DNA of 64,000 nucleotides from Phycisphaerae bacterium (GTDB lineage Bacteria; Planctomycetota; Phycisphaerae; SM23-33): NCBI GenBank assembly GCA_016782885.1, contig JADHXQ010000005.1, positions 1 to 64,000 of the forward strand, read 5' to 3'. Shown piece by piece: positions 7,277 to 17,570 of this stretch (position 1 is its first letter; each line of letters starts with the position of its first letter). The notes under the pieces were generated by a model. It saw only the letters and a program-made list of their open reading frames with translations, ran no database searches and was not told where the DNA came from. The position numbers and the translations under genes were made by a program.

Positions 7277-8845
7277 TCATATATCTTGTATGTAGGCTTC
7301 CCACCAGCGGTCTTCGCCTGCCCGCCAGGTCACGCCGTCTTCGTTCAACCTTGCTTCAACGGCCTCCAGCCGCCCGGCGAGAGTCCGGGCTTCTTCGTCA
7401 TCCTCGCGTTCGGGCGCCAGAATCTCTTTGACCTTCTCGTGGGCAATGTCGTACCAGTCCTCATATGACGCGGGCGACCTGCCGGTGAAGTCGGAGTAAT
7501 AGACGGCCTCGGTCATGAATTCCAGCGTGTGACCACTGGCCAGGAAATTGTGATCCGGAGGAGCGTTTTCCTGGATCACGTCCAGGGCGATGTGTTCGGT
7601 GTCGGTGTTTATGCGGAGCTGCTTGTACTGATTGACCAGTTCATTTACCAGCACCATGTGCTCGTAGCTGAGCATCACCGTGGAATCCATCAGTCCCGTG
7701 CTCACCAGATTCCCCCCCGAAGCCATTGCCGTCAGCAGACCGCTTGCCGTCTCCGCCGCCGCCCTGACGCCTGTTTTCCGGGCACTGGTAATACCCTGGG
7801 TGACCCGCGAAGGGAGACCATAGAAATCAGCCAATTCCGACGAGGCGGCGTTGTGCAGGGAAGTCTCGAAATTACCGTGCGATATCTGACCCGCTTTCAT
7901 ATCGAAGGCGCCGCCGACACTACCGTATATCACCGCGGTCCCGGGGACATGGAGTTGAGTCAAAACCACACCGGCGAGGACTTCGGCGTTTTGTTGCGCC
8001 AGGGCGCCGGCGAGCGTTACCGGACCGGTAGCGCCGTTCATGACTTCCGGACTGATCATGATGAAACAGGACTCGCCGAACTCATCGATCGATTGCATGA
8101 TCTCGCGAACCTGTTCGGCGTGGTACTGCAGCGGGCTGACGGGATTGCACCAGACCAGCGGAGTATCTTGCGCCAGCAGTTGGCGGGTCTGGTCGGCGCC
8201 GTTGATAATGGCGTGCCGGAGCAGTTCCATTTTCTCCAGCGGGCGGAAGGCGCCGGGCGCCTGGACGCGAGGGTTGGCTTCTCCGCCATGAAGAATGTTG
8301 GCGTGAATGGGCAGTTTTTTATTGTTCACTATCCGCCGCCCGGCCACCCTGCGACGAAGATACTCCAGGCACGTGTCAGTATTATTGTAATCAGCGAATA
8401 CTGCTCCGGCCTGCCTTGACGATTCGACGAGACAGCAACAGAAGTTGAATTCGAAGTTCTCAAGATGATCGAGGACGAGAAAATTGTCGGCCACGTCGGA
8501 TTCGACGAGGTTTCTCGCGCCCTTCTTGTGGTCGTACAGATAATAAGGATTCCCGATGAGGCCCACGTGCAGGTCGCCCCGTTTCAGGCTGACCGGTTCG
8601 GAGAATCCGAGCATGACATTGCATAGCTTCAGATTGTCGCGGTCGGGAAGGCGTCTGATGCAGTCGTCTGTAACCTGGCGGGGGATGCGTATGCGATATC
8701 CATCGACGGTGCATCCGTGTTTCTTGAAGAGTTCGACGGCTTCGGGCGAGTCGTTGAACCATACGCCCGTGGATTCCAATATATCCAACGTCGCTTCGTG
8801 GATTCTGTGAAGATCTTCCTCGGTAAGTACTTTCAGCTTAATCAT
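7277..8845 (-). CDS. MttB-family methyltransferase (non-pyrrolysine)
   Basis: 522 residues matching the trimethylamine methyltransferase (MttB) superfamily: an N-terminal LTEEDLHRIHEATLDILEST, a central TIM barrel, and GHTLEFMTEAVYYSDFTGR near the end. There is no in-frame amber codon, so it belongs to the non-pyrrolysine branch, whose studied members demethylate glycine betaine, proline betaine or carnitine onto a corrinoid protein. No corrinoid protein is in the window. Start: ATG with AAAGGA upstream. It lies 25 bp downstream of the PLP enzyme and after a BCCT transporter, so the substrate is probably an imported quaternary ammonium or sulfonium compound. Confidence 0.82.
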   Translation of the reverse strand: MIKLKVLTEEDLHRIHEATLDILESTGVWFNDSPEAVELFKKHGCTVDGYRIRIPRQVTDDCIRRLPDRDNLKLCNVMLGFSEPVSLKRGDLHVGLIGNPYYLYDHKKGARNLVESDVADNFLVLDHLENFEFNFCCCLVESSRQAGAVFADYNNTDTCLEYLRRRVAGRRIVNNKKLPIHANILHGGEANPRVQAPGAFRPLEKMELLRHAIINGADQTRQLLAQDTPLVWCNPVSPLQYHAEQVREIMQSIDEFGESCFIMISPEVMNGATGPVTLAGALAQQNAEVLAGVVLTQLHVPGTAVIYGSVGGAFDMKAGQISHGNFETSLHNAASSELADFYGLPSRVTQGITSARKTGVRAAAETASGLLTAMASGGNLVSTGLMDSTVMLSYEHMVLVNELVNQYKQLRINTDTEHIALDVIQENAPPDHNFLASGHTLEFMTEAVYYSDFTGRSPASYEDWYDIAHEKVKEILAPEREDDEEARTLAGRLEAVEARLNEDGVTWRAGEDRWWEAYIQDI

Positions 8846-8870
8846 CGGTTTCCTTTTTCGTCATCTCCGC

Positions 8871-10085
8871 TTATTTTACCGCGGCGAGGGCCTGGTCGAG
8901 ATCGGCGATGAGATCGTCGGCATCCTCGAGTCCGACGCTGAAACGCAGGAAGCCTTCTCCAACGTCTTCGGGATAGTTGAGCACGCCTAGTTCAGGATGG
9001 TCGCCCGCCTGCGGGTAGAACTGGATCAGGCTCTCGGTGTGCCCGAGACAGACAGCATGGCTTACGATCTTCATGCTCTTGAGGAAGTCGAAATACTTCA
9101 TGGGGTCGTCGGTCTTGATACCAAAGTTGATCATGGCGCTGAAATCCGACATTTGCTTTTTTGCGATTTCGTGCTGGGGGTGACTCTCCAGACCGGGATA
9201 CCTGATGAACTTCACCTTCGGGTGAGATTCCAGGAATCGGGCCAGTTTCATGGCGTTGGTGCTGTGCCTTGCCATTCGCAGGGGCAGCGTTTCGATACTG
9301 CGCGATATGAGCCACGCGTTGAACGGACTGATCGACGCGCCGAGATGCACGGTGGCGGCGTTCTGGATCTTCCTGATCAAGTCCGTCGGGCCGATGACCG
9401 CGCCGCCCATACCGTCACCGTGCCCGTTGATGTACTTCGTCAGGCTGTGTATCACGAGATCGGCGCCGAGTTCGATCGGGCGCTGGGTCACCAGGCCGGA
9501 AAACGTGCTGTCTACGGTGAACAGTGCGCCTCCCTGGTGGGCAATTTCGCCAACCGCCGCAATGTCGCTCACGTGCGTGGTGGGATTCGCGGGCGTCTCG
9601 ATGTGGACAATCTTTGTCTTCGGCTCGATCGCTTCTCTTACGGCGTCAAGATCCGTAGTATCCACCAGAGTCAACCGGACGCCAAAACGCTTGCTGAGAT
9701 GTTCTTCCAGAAACTCGTGGACGCCGATATAGCACAACCGTGATGAAACGACGTGATCGCCGGCGCTGAGCAGGGAGAAAAACACCCCTGCAAGAGCTGC
9801 CACCCCGCTGGCGAATACCTGGCAGTCTTCTCCGCCTTCCAGCGCGGCGAGGCGTTCTTCGAGGTAGCGGGCGCTGGGATGGCGCAAGCGCGGATAATTA
9901 AAGCTATGGGAGATATCCCAGTCGAAAGCATCGGGCAGCTGGGCCAGGTTGTCGGCGAGCTTGAAGCTGTTGCCAAGAACGATAGGGCGTTTGAGGACGT
10001 TGGTCTCCCGATCCACCGCCATCCCGGAATGAATGCAGCGGGTGTCGAATCCCAGTTTGCGTTTTTCCGCTTCGCTCATACTCAT
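8871..10085 (-). CDS. Cys/Met metabolism PLP-dependent enzyme
   Basis: 404 residues of the cystathionine gamma-synthase/gamma-lyase and methionine gamma-lyase family. Visible features are FNYPRLRHPSARYLEERLAA (substrate/PLP loop), FASGVAALAGVF (PLP phosphate site), HIETPANPTTHVSD and VDSTFSGL (PLP ring contacts). SLTKYINGHGDGMGG carries the PLP-binding lysine. Which sulfur substrate it uses cannot be read from the sequence. Its start overlaps the end of the BCCT gene by 4 bp (ATGA), with GGAG 7 bp upstream. Coupling with an osmolyte transporter and an MttB homologue suggests it acts on a sulfur-containing methylated compound or its product. Confidence 0.85.
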   Translation of the reverse strand: MSMSEAEKRKLGFDTRCIHSGMAVDRETNVLKRPIVLGNSFKLADNLAQLPDAFDWDISHSFNYPRLRHPSARYLEERLAALEGGEDCQVFASGVAALAGVFFSLLSAGDHVVSSRLCYIGVHEFLEEHLSKRFGVRLTLVDTTDLDAVREAIEPKTKIVHIETPANPTTHVSDIAAVGEIAHQGGALFTVDSTFSGLVTQRPIELGADLVIHSLTKYINGHGDGMGGAVIGPTDLIRKIQNAATVHLGASISPFNAWLISRSIETLPLRMARHSTNAMKLARFLESHPKVKFIRYPGLESHPQHEIAKKQMSDFSAMINFGIKTDDPMKYFDFLKSMKIVSHAVCLGHTESLIQFYPQAGDHPELGVLNYPEDVGEGFLRFSVGLEDADDLIADLDQALAAVK

Positions 10086-11656
10086 GATGCTCTCCGTTGT
10101 TTCTCAGTTGTCGGGCGCCCCTTTTCGTCGTAGCCGTTCTTGAACGCGTCATATTTCTTCGGATTCCACGCCACCACGATCACACAGATTGTGGCGCCGA
10201 TGCACAGGAACAAGGCGGGCAGTCCGCCCAGGTTCGAAAGCATTCTTATACCGTCAAGATGGGCGAAGCATATCATCACCCAGGCTATCATGCCTATCAG
10301 GGCGCCCCAGACGATTTTGATTAGTATACCGGGTTCGGGACTGTCGGGGGAAATACCCGTGGAACTCAACCCGCCCATCGCCGAGGTATTGGAATCGGCG
10401 GCGGTCACAAAGGACAGGAACGCCGTAATGAGAAACGCCGGCACCAATAACCATGGCAGCGGGAAGTGAGAAAGGAGGGCGTACAGTACGCCTTCGGGCC
10501 CTCCTTCATTAAGGGCTTCGACCAGGCGGGCGCCCTCAGAGAGTTCCATGTGTATGGCGGTGCTTCCGAAGACGACCATCCAGATGCTGGAAAACACAGC
10601 CGGCAGAACCAGGTTGAAGACTATGAAGGAGCGGACGGAGTGGCCGTACGATATCCGGCCGAGAAACGCCACACTTATCGGCGCCCAGGCGAACCAGTTG
10701 GCCCAGTAGAATATGGTCCACTTGTTCGCCCAGGGGTCGTCGGTGGTGGCGGTCCAGAAGTTTCTCCGCACGAAATCTCCCGCGAAGTGGACAAACGACC
10801 TGGCGCCGTCGAGAAGGATGTGCTTTGTGGGACCAAACGCGAATATGAAAATCAACAGGCCAATCAGGAAGACGGTGTTGATATTGGAAAGGACTCGAAT
10901 GCCCTTCATGAGTCCGGTTATTGCCGAAACAATGAATGTGCCGACAATCGCAATCGTAATAATCGCCAGAAGCATATCCGACGGGCGTCCGGCGATATCG
11001 AAAACATGATGTATTCCTCCGCCGAGCAGCATCATCGCCGCGCCGAGCGAGCCGGCCATACCCGCGACCAGGGCGTAAAGACAAATCGCATCGATGATCT
11101 GACCGATGTGTCCTTCACCACGCCGTCCCAGCAGCGGCGAAAGAGGCGAGCCCAGGCTGAAGGGCTTTTTCATATTGTAATAGGCGAAGGCAAACATCAA
11201 TCCGGTGATGGTGTAAATGGCGTAAGGGGTACACGTCCAATGCAGGAGGATGGTGTCCATGGCAAAAACGGCTGCTGCGGGGCTGTTGGGTGCTATGCCC
11301 AGGCTCCTGGGCGGGTCGCTCAACATGAACATCGGCTCGGCGGTGGCCCAGAACAGAATACCGATGGCTATTGTGGTGCAGAGGGTGATGGTGAACCAAC
11401 GCCATTTGGTCAGCAGCGGTTTGGCGTCAGGCCCGCCGATAATGACGCGCCCAAACGGGCAGAAATAGATGACCGCACAAGTCAGCAGCATCAGAAACGG
11501 CGTCAGGGCAAAGACCTGGCCGAACGTGCTGAGCACCCACCCATAGGCATTGGTCAGAACCGAGGTGAAAAGCTCCTTGTTGATGAAGTTCAGCACAACC
11601 ACCGCCCCCAGCAGCCCGAACGGCGGTAGAAAGACCAGAGGCTTTATCTTCTTCAT
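10082..11656 (-). CDS. BCCT family transporter
   Basis: 524 residues with about twelve hydrophobic segments. The family motif is visible as TIFYWANWFAWAPISVAFLGRIS, which contains the conserved tryptophan-rich substrate site. GILFWATAEPM and FVTAADSNTSAMGGLSS are also characteristic. BCCT carriers import betaine, carnitine, choline or DMSP with Na+ or H+. The C-terminal tail is short, so osmotic gating of BetP type is not expected. It lies 11 bp after rhaA and overlaps the PLP enzyme by 4 bp. Confidence 0.9.
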   Translation of the reverse strand: MKKIKPLVFLPPFGLLGAVVVLNFINKELFTSVLTNAYGWVLSTFGQVFALTPFLMLLTCAVIYFCPFGRVIIGGPDAKPLLTKWRWFTITLCTTIAIGILFWATAEPMFMLSDPPRSLGIAPNSPAAAVFAMDTILLHWTCTPYAIYTITGLMFAFAYYNMKKPFSLGSPLSPLLGRRGEGHIGQIIDAICLYALVAGMAGSLGAAMMLLGGGIHHVFDIAGRPSDMLLAIITIAIVGTFIVSAITGLMKGIRVLSNINTVFLIGLLIFIFAFGPTKHILLDGARSFVHFAGDFVRRNFWTATTDDPWANKWTIFYWANWFAWAPISVAFLGRISYGHSVRSFIVFNLVLPAVFSSIWMVVFGSTAIHMELSEGARLVEALNEGGPEGVLYALLSHFPLPWLLVPAFLITAFLSFVTAADSNTSAMGGLSSTGISPDSPEPGILIKIVWGALIGMIAWVMICFAHLDGIRMLSNLGGLPALFLCIGATICVIVVAWNPKKYDAFKNGYDEKGRPTTEKQRRAS

Positions 11657-11667
11657 CGAGCGGTCCC

Positions 11668-12930
11668 TTACTGTCTTGCGCTTAAAACTTCTTTCTCGTA
11701 TTTGCGTACATCATCCAACCATGCCGCACCGGCAGGAACGCACTTTCGCTCGCAATAGTAATCCCATACCGCGCCAAAAGGCATCGTCTTCAATTCTTCG
11801 ATCAACGCCAACCGCCCGGTATAGTCTCCCCCGCGCTCCATCTCGCGCAGCTTATCCGAAGGTTCCAGCATCGCCAGCAGCAGGGCCTTGAGCATGTTGC
11901 GAGTTCCAATCGTCCAGGCGGCTACCCTGTTGATGCTTGCGTCAAAGTAATCGAGCCCGATATGCGTTCGATCGAGATAGTCGCCCCTTACAAGTTCCTC
12001 GGCGATAGCTCGCAGTTCGTCGGAGAGCGTCACCACGTGATCGCTGTCCCAGCGGACCCCTCGGCTTACGTGGAGAAGGATCTCGTCGACGAACGTCAGA
12101 ACCGATGAAATCTTGTCGGATATCACTTCTGTGGGATGAAAGTGGCCGGAATCCAGACAGAGCAATTTATGGTTCGCGATGGCATAGCCCAGGCAGAATT
12201 CATGCGAACCGACAACGTAGCTCTCAGATCCGATCCCGAACAATTTGCTTTCCACGGCGTCAAGATTGTGTTTCGGGTCAAGTTTTTCACTGAAGATATC
12301 ATCAAGCGCCGCCTTGAACCGCCGGCGCGGCGCCTTGCGGTCAACCGGGGTGTCCTTGTACCCGTCCGGAATCCAAACGTTGGTCACACAGGGGCTGCCC
12401 AGCGCCTCGCCCATGGCCGCCCCAATCCTGCGACATGCCTTGGCGTGGTCTATCCAGAACTTGCGGATCCCGTCATCGGCATGGCTGAGCGTGAACCCGC
12501 TGTCGGCGTTGGGGTGCGAGAAGAATGATCCGTTAAAATCCATTCCCATTCCGCTGGACTTAGCCCAGTCGATCCACCTGGAAAAATGCTCCGGTTCGAG
12601 CGAGTCGCGCTGGACGCGCTTATCGCCGGTCTCGGCGTATATCGCGTGCAGGTTCAACCGGTGATTCCCGGGAATAAGGCTCATCGCCTTATCCAGATCG
12701 GCGCGCAGCTCATCGGCCGTGCGGGCCTTGCCGGGGTAATTTCCGGTCGCCTGAATCCCGCCGCCGCTCAGAACGGCATCGGGGGTCTCGAAACCGCCGA
12801 CGTCATCACCCTGCCAGCAATGCAGACTCACCGGCGCCTCTGCGAGTCTCGCAATGGCACTGTCTGCATCAACACCCAGTTCAGCATATCTTTCGGTCGC
12901 CAGGCTATAAGTTTTTTCTATATTGCTCAT
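11668..12930 (-). CDS. rhaA: L-rhamnose isomerase
   Basis: 420 residues, the usual length for RhaA. Clear family segments are [50 protein letters not shown] and [41 protein letters not shown] and VRWDSDHVV supply the metal-binding and catalytic residues. The enzyme converts L-rhamnose to L-rhamnulose in the cytoplasm. No rhamnulokinase or aldolase is in the window. It lies 11-12 bp from its neighbours on both sides, so it is likely co-transcribed with the PQQ chimera and the BCCT gene. Confidence 0.95.
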   Translation of the reverse strand: MSNIEKTYSLATERYAELGVDADSAIARLAEAPVSLHCWQGDDVGGFETPDAVLSGGGIQATGNYPGKARTADELRADLDKAMSLIPGNHRLNLHAIYAETGDKRVQRDSLEPEHFSRWIDWAKSSGMGMDFNGSFFSHPNADSGFTLSHADDGIRKFWIDHAKACRRIGAAMGEALGSPCVTNVWIPDGYKDTPVDRKAPRRRFKAALDDIFSEKLDPKHNLDAVESKLFGIGSESYVVGSHEFCLGYAIANHKLLCLDSGHFHPTEVISDKISSVLTFVDEILLHVSRGVRWDSDHVVTLSDELRAIAEELVRGDYLDRTHIGLDYFDASINRVAAWTIGTRNMLKALLLAMLEPSDKLREMERGGDYTGRLALIEELKTMPFGAVWDYYCERKCVPAGAAWLDDVRKYEKEVLSARQ

Positions 12931-12941
12931 CGCATTACTCT

Positions 12942-15900
12942 CTAATTTCCAGATTTACCGAAACACACAAGCGATCCATCCTGCAGCGAAATATAAATCC
13001 GGTTTTGGGCTGCAATCATACCGTCAAAAACCGGGGAAGAGTCCAATTTGTATTCAGCTATCGTTTTTCCATCAGTTGCCGAAACCCGCCAGAGCACGCC
13101 TCCCTGTTTTCCCAGGAACGCCGCTTCGATCTTGTCGGGAGCCTTGAGTTCGAGGCTGCGGCTCCTGGATTCGGTCGGTTCGGGCGGTCCGGCGAGGAAC
13201 AGGTCCTTATCCGCCAGCACGAGCGCCCGGACAAAAACAGGCATAGGCCGGCTCCAGCGATAACGATGCAGACTCGGCGCGCCGTGCTGCCTGTCGCGCT
13301 TGGTCACTTTCAGTCCGAGTGCGTTACCCGATCTGGCGCCGCGAAGGTGCTGGTTCTTTCGATGGCTGGGCAGCGATGTGAAGGCTTTTCGCTCGGCGGC
13401 GAACAAGCGATACGTTTCTCCTCCGCGAATCTGTCCTGCCATTCCGCCTGGATACTTGTCTCTTCCGTAGCCGAACACCGTCTCGGCGCCCAATGAGAGG
13501 ATCCGGCCGGATGGGACCATGTTGCCCACTCGCGGCCAGATCTGCCATCCGGATTCATTCACGGGAGGCATGCATACGGCGTCCGATCCGAAGATCCAAT
13601 ACGAGCGATGCCACCAGGCATCGTCAAGGAATCCGGTGGGTGCGAACAGATGCGGCGGACCGGTTTGCAGATCGTCGCCGGTCTTGAAGTCAATCTTCAA
13701 GTGTCGCATGTACACCGACCCTCCCGAGACCGCCAGGACGTCGTTCAACACGCCGCGAAGATCCACCCCGCCGGGCGGCTGGTCGCCGGTTTTCGGGTCG
13801 GGGCTGTGTATGACCGTTTCCGAAAGCTTCTTCCCGGTCGCCGGATCGAGGCGGTAAACGTAAATACCGCCGTCCAGATATGACGAGCGCCCCGCGGCGG
13901 CGACTATAGCGCCGTTGTCGATCAGCACGCTTCCATGAACCGGCCAGGCCGATTCGATCTGCCCTCGGACTACGACCATGCGATCGGCCGGAGCGCCGCG
14001 GAACCGCCAGACCATCGCTCCGTCGGTCTGGCGCAGGCAGTAAACCCATCCGTCTGCCGAGCCGAAGATGACCGTGCTGTTGTGAATCGTCGGCGGCGAA
14101 TCGACGCGTCCGCCGGCGGTGTACGACCAGAGCGGTTTACCGCTCGCGGCGTCAAGGGTGTGGATCGTATGGGCGTTAATTTCGGCGACGAAGATTTTCC
14201 CGTGGCTCACAACCGGGCTTGACAACCGTCCGCCGATCTTTGTTCTCCACGCCTGCCGGATATCTTTGGGCAGGGGGGTGGGGCTTTGTCCGCTTCGCTG
14301 ACTATCGTGCCTAAACGTCGGCCAGTCTTCGGAAAGTTCGGCGCTGTTTTTTGGCGGGTCGACGCCGGTTTCAAGTCGCACGTCATCTTCTTTCGCGATT
14401 TTCGGTTCGCTGCGCGACGAGGCGAGTGCGAACATGCCTTTCAGCATCGTCTTGATATTGCAGGCGCAGGAATGCGGCGGGGCGTAGAGCAGTCCGTTTG
14501 CGGGCATGATTCCGTACTGGCAAGTGCCTCGCACCCAGTGGTTCGGGTTGATTTTGCCCGACTTGACGTTAATGAACTCGACTCCCGAGCGGCTGGACAT
14601 GATGAACCGGCTCGTTGCTTTCGGTCGGTAGCAGCGATGGTGCGCCAGCGTTGCGTAGTCCCATGCCTTCTTCGTGTTGATGGTCTTTTTCCGCTTCCCG
14701 GTTTTGGCGTCCAGACCTTCCCCGAAATCGGCGCTGCCCCGGCTGCGCGTATAACCGCGCCACACGAGATCGTCGATCACGAAGATGTCAGGCGGACTGG
14801 CGAATCCCGCTGCCGATGAACAGTTCCACAGGGCCTTGCCGTCGTCGATCGAAAACGCCGACATTTTGCGGAAGTCGGCGACATATACGATGCCTTTGTG
14901 AGCCACCAGCGTGGGCGACGCCCAGCGCCACTCGTGAGGCCGGGCAGCCAACCGGCAGGGATGCGCTATGCTCCATTTCTCGTCACCCGATTTCAATTTC
15001 AGGCACACGAGTTGTTCCTTTGTCTGGTACAGCAACGAATCGCCCGAGACCACCAGCGGAAGAAACGTCTCGACGCTGACTTCCTTGCGCCAGAGGATAT
15101 CCCCGGTTTTCCGGTTGGCGGCCAGGATTACTCGGCGCGCCGAATCTTGGTCCCCCCGGCGTTTCATGTGAATCGCCTCCTGACTCGTTCCCAGCAGCAT
15201 GACCAGGGCCTGACCGGTATTGATGATCTGTCGCGCGGGCGCCGAGCCCTTGTAAGTTGTCAGGGTTTTTCCGGTCGCCGCGTCCAGCGCGGTTACCGGT
15301 TGGTCCAGGCCCAGGGTCGCGTACACGCGGTCGCCGTTGGCGACGAGCTTGAACGGCAGGTCAGCCGGTCCGGAGCGAAATCCGTGCAGATGGTCGGTCC
15401 ATTTGTCGATCGTTCGTTTCCACAGGATTACCCCGCTGAAGGCGTCTCTTGCGACGAGTTTCCATCTCGGCGGTATGCGGATGTCGGACCTAAGGCCCTC
15501 GTCGATCACGTAAAAGACCCGCCCGGCGGACGTCACCATGGCGCTGACGCTTGCCAACTGCTCGTGGCTCCGCGCGAATTTCGGAAACCCGATCCATTGC
15601 ACGTGCCTGGGCAGGCCGACCCGGATATCTTGTGCCACGGCGTTGTTGTCCGGTCCGTGCAGGTAGTGTGTCCATTCGTCGATATCCCCGGGCCACGGTT
15701 TGCTGATCTTCTTCCATGTCCCGCCCGACTTGATCAAAGCTACTCCGAGAGGCGCCAGTACACGCGTCACCTCGCTCATGGGAACATTACCGAGATCCTC
15801 GGCGACCACGAGGTTCACGAGGTTATCGGCGTAGGGGAGATATTTCTTGTCCCTGTCCCAATGCCGGACCGATACCGCGCCGTATAGGTTGAGCTGCCAG

Positions 15901-16139
15901 ATATGTTTGCGCGCCTCATCGGTTTGCTCGCGCCGGGGATACAGCCCGTGTACGACAAAACGGTCATCGGCCCGCAGCTCAGCGGTGAACTTCCCGTCGC
16001 CAGACCCCAGATGCACAACCAGACCGCCCCGGACGCCGCTTTCTTTGATGATGTCTCGAGCGGATTCGCCCGCCGCCGGACTCCGGGCGGTCAGCCCGCA
16101 GAGCGTCAATACGATGAATAGTCGTTTCATATTTTGCAT
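12942..16139 (-). CDS. Exported chimera: SAM-methyltransferase-like domain plus two PQQ-like propellers
   Basis: 1065 residues. A signal peptide ([21 protein letters not shown]) is followed by a Rossmann-type segment with [19 protein letters not shown], which resembles methyltransferase motif I, and [12 protein letters not shown] (motif IV position) up to about residue 150. After [18 protein letters not shown] come PQQ-type blades ([22 protein letters not shown]). A Cys-rich loop (GTCQYG, HSCACN) follows, then [14 protein letters not shown] begins a second propeller of similar repeats. An exported SAM-dependent enzyme would be surprising, so the domain may bind another ligand. Start 16139 has AGGA 6 bp upstream. 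Confidence 0.78.
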   Translation of the reverse strand: MQNMKRLFIVLTLCGLTARSPAAGESARDIIKESGVRGGLVVHLGSGDGKFTAELRADDRFVVHGLYPRREQTDEARKHIWQLNLYGAVSVRHWDRDKKYLPYADNLVNLVVAEDLGNVPMSEVTRVLAPLGVALIKSGGTWKKISKPWPGDIDEWTHYLHGPDNNAVAQDIRVGLPRHVQWIGFPKFARSHEQLASVSAMVTSAGRVFYVIDEGLRSDIRIPPRWKLVARDAFSGVILWKRTIDKWTDHLHGFRSGPADLPFKLVANGDRVYATLGLDQPVTALDAATGKTLTTYKGSAPARQIINTGQALVMLLGTSQEAIHMKRRGDQDSARRVILAANRKTGDILWRKEVSVETFLPLVVSGDSLLYQTKEQLVCLKLKSGDEKWSIAHPCRLAARPHEWRWASPTLVAHKGIVYVADFRKMSAFSIDDGKALWNCSSAAGFASPPDIFVIDDLVWRGYTRSRGSADFGEGLDAKTGKRKKTINTKKAWDYATLAHHRCYRPKATSRFIMSSRSGVEFINVKSGKINPNHWVRGTCQYGIMPANGLLYAPPHSCACNIKTMLKGMFALASSRSEPKIAKEDDVRLETGVDPPKNSAELSEDWPTFRHDSQRSGQSPTPLPKDIRQAWRTKIGGRLSSPVVSHGKIFVAEINAHTIHTLDAASGKPLWSYTAGGRVDSPPTIHNSTVIFGSADGWVYCLRQTDGAMVWRFRGAPADRMVVVRGQIESAWPVHGSVLIDNGAIVAAAGRSSYLDGGIYVYRLDPATGKKLSETVIHSPDPKTGDQPPGGVDLRGVLNDVLAVSGGSVYMRHLKIDFKTGDDLQTGPPHLFAPTGFLDDAWWHRSYWIFGSDAVCMPPVNESGWQIWPRVGNMVPSGRILSLGAETVFGYGRDKYPGGMAGQIRGGETYRLFAAERKAFTSLPSHRKNQHLRGARSGNALGLKVTKRDRQHGAPSLHRYRWSRPMPVFVRALVLADKDLFLAGPPEPTESRSRSLELKAPDKIEAAFLGKQGGVLWRVSATDGKTIAEYKLDSSPVFDGMIAAQNRIYISLQDGSLVCFGKSGN

Positions 16140-16175
16140 TCTAATTCCTGACCTCGCGCTGGCGCCATCGAATCG

Positions 16176-17462
16176 TTACTTGCCTGTCTGCAGTATCGCC
16201 AACCCACCCCGGTAGAATGTTCCCGCGACCGCTCCGGTCATCAGGCATGCGAGTGTCGCCGCCAGGAGTGCTCGCGGACCTACCGCGGCGAGGTCCTTTC
16301 TTCGCTCGGGGACCAGGGCGGAAATTCCGCCCACGAAAATCGCCATCGACGCCACGTGAGCGAATCCGCATAACGAATAGGCAAGCACCACCACCGTCCG
16401 CGGGTTCTTGATCAACCGTGAGTCGATGGCGGCTTTCAGGTTTATGTAGGCGGGGATCTCGGTGACTACCGCCCGCTCGCCGAGCAGTCTGCCCGCCTGC
16501 ATCGCGTCTTCGGGCGGGATACCGATCAGCACCGCAAACGGCCACATTATGTACGCCAAGGCGCCCTGCAGCGACAGTTGGATATCGTTACCGCTCCATT
16601 GGCCCACGTGCCATCCGACCCCTCCGAGAATCAGATTGATCACGCCGACGAGGCCCAGGAACGCGATCAGCAGGGCGACGATGCCCACCAGCAGTTTCAC
16701 GCCCGCCATCGCGCCGGTGATGATCGCTTCGATCGCGCCGGACTGCTTTTCGTAATGCAGCTCGATGTGCTTGCCCATCGTCTCGGGCTGGTCGGTTTCG
16801 GGTACGAGTATCTTCGAGAGCACGATGGCCGCCGGCGCCGACAGGACAGACGCCGAGATCAGGTGGGCGGCGATCATGGGGAATGATTCCTGCAGGAACC
16901 CGACGTAGATGAAGAGCGTGGTGGCCGCTACGGTCGCCATCCCGGCCGCCAGGATCGTGGTCAGCTCCGATCGCGTCATTTTCGCCAGGTGCGGGCGCAC
17001 GGCGGTGGCCGATTCGACGCCGACGAAGATGTTGGCCGCCACGCAGAGGCTCTCGGCGCCGCTGATTCGCATCAGGCGCGTGAACACCCACGCGAACGCG
17101 CGGATCAACATCGGCATGATGCGCCAGTAGTACAGCAGCGACATGAGCGCCGAGAAGAATATCACCGCGGGCAGGGCGTGGATGCCCAGGATGAACCCGT
17201 TGGACGGTTCGGACAGCGGTCCGAACACGAACTTCGTGCCCTCCATCGCGGCGTTGAAGAAGCTGGTGACCGCGGCGCCGACGTGGTCGAACGCTCCGGT
17301 CCGCCCGAGGACGAGGAACACAAGCGCGCCCAGGCCAAGCTGGATGGCGAGGCCCCATACGATCACTCGGAAGTTTACGCGGCGGCGGTTGGTCGACAGT
17401 GCCCATGCGATGCCCATCAGGGCGAATATTCCGAGCAGGCTGATTAGATTGTAGTGGTCCAT
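16176..17462 (-). CDS. Concentrative nucleoside transporter (CNT/NupC family)
   Basis: 428 residues with many hydrophobic segments. The CNT core is visible: LPAVIFFSALMSLLYYWRIM and GAESLCVAANIFVGVESATAVRPHL. In most CNTs the second motif reads EAPL-RPYL, so the ESATAV variant may change selectivity. The later motif is EIPAYINLKAAIDSRL, then AYSLCGFAHVAS. It imports nucleosides with Na+ or H+. The track ORF begins far upstream; the ATG at 17462 is chosen because AAGGAA lies 7 bp before it. It is the first gene of the minus-strand run, 36 bp before the PQQ chimera. Confidence 0.88.
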   Translation of the reverse strand: MDHYNLISLLGIFALMGIAWALSTNRRRVNFRVIVWGLAIQLGLGALVFLVLGRTGAFDHVGAAVTSFFNAAMEGTKFVFGPLSEPSNGFILGIHALPAVIFFSALMSLLYYWRIMPMLIRAFAWVFTRLMRISGAESLCVAANIFVGVESATAVRPHLAKMTRSELTTILAAGMATVAATTLFIYVGFLQESFPMIAAHLISASVLSAPAAIVLSKILVPETDQPETMGKHIELHYEKQSGAIEAIITGAMAGVKLLVGIVALLIAFLGLVGVINLILGGVGWHVGQWSGNDIQLSLQGALAYIMWPFAVLIGIPPEDAMQAGRLLGERAVVTEIPAYINLKAAIDSRLIKNPRTVVVLAYSLCGFAHVASMAIFVGGISALVPERRKDLAAVGPRALLAATLACLMTGAVAGTFYRGGLAILQTGK

Positions 17463-17570
17463 GTGCAATTCCTTGTTGTCATGCATTATGGACTTGTTTG
17501 AGGCGGGTGGGTAAGAGTTTTTTCTTGCTGCCCGGCGGTCGTCCTGAGATAAGTGGGAGTGAGGTGAGCG

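Noticed and set aside
7277-8845. Pyrrolysine (amber read-through) in the MttB-like gene
   Set aside because: No in-frame TAG occurs inside the gene, so it belongs to the non-pyrrolysine branch.
10466-11629. 387-residue + strand frame opposite the BCCT gene
   Set aside because: Highly charged composition with no domain; BCCT on the minus strand is unambiguous.
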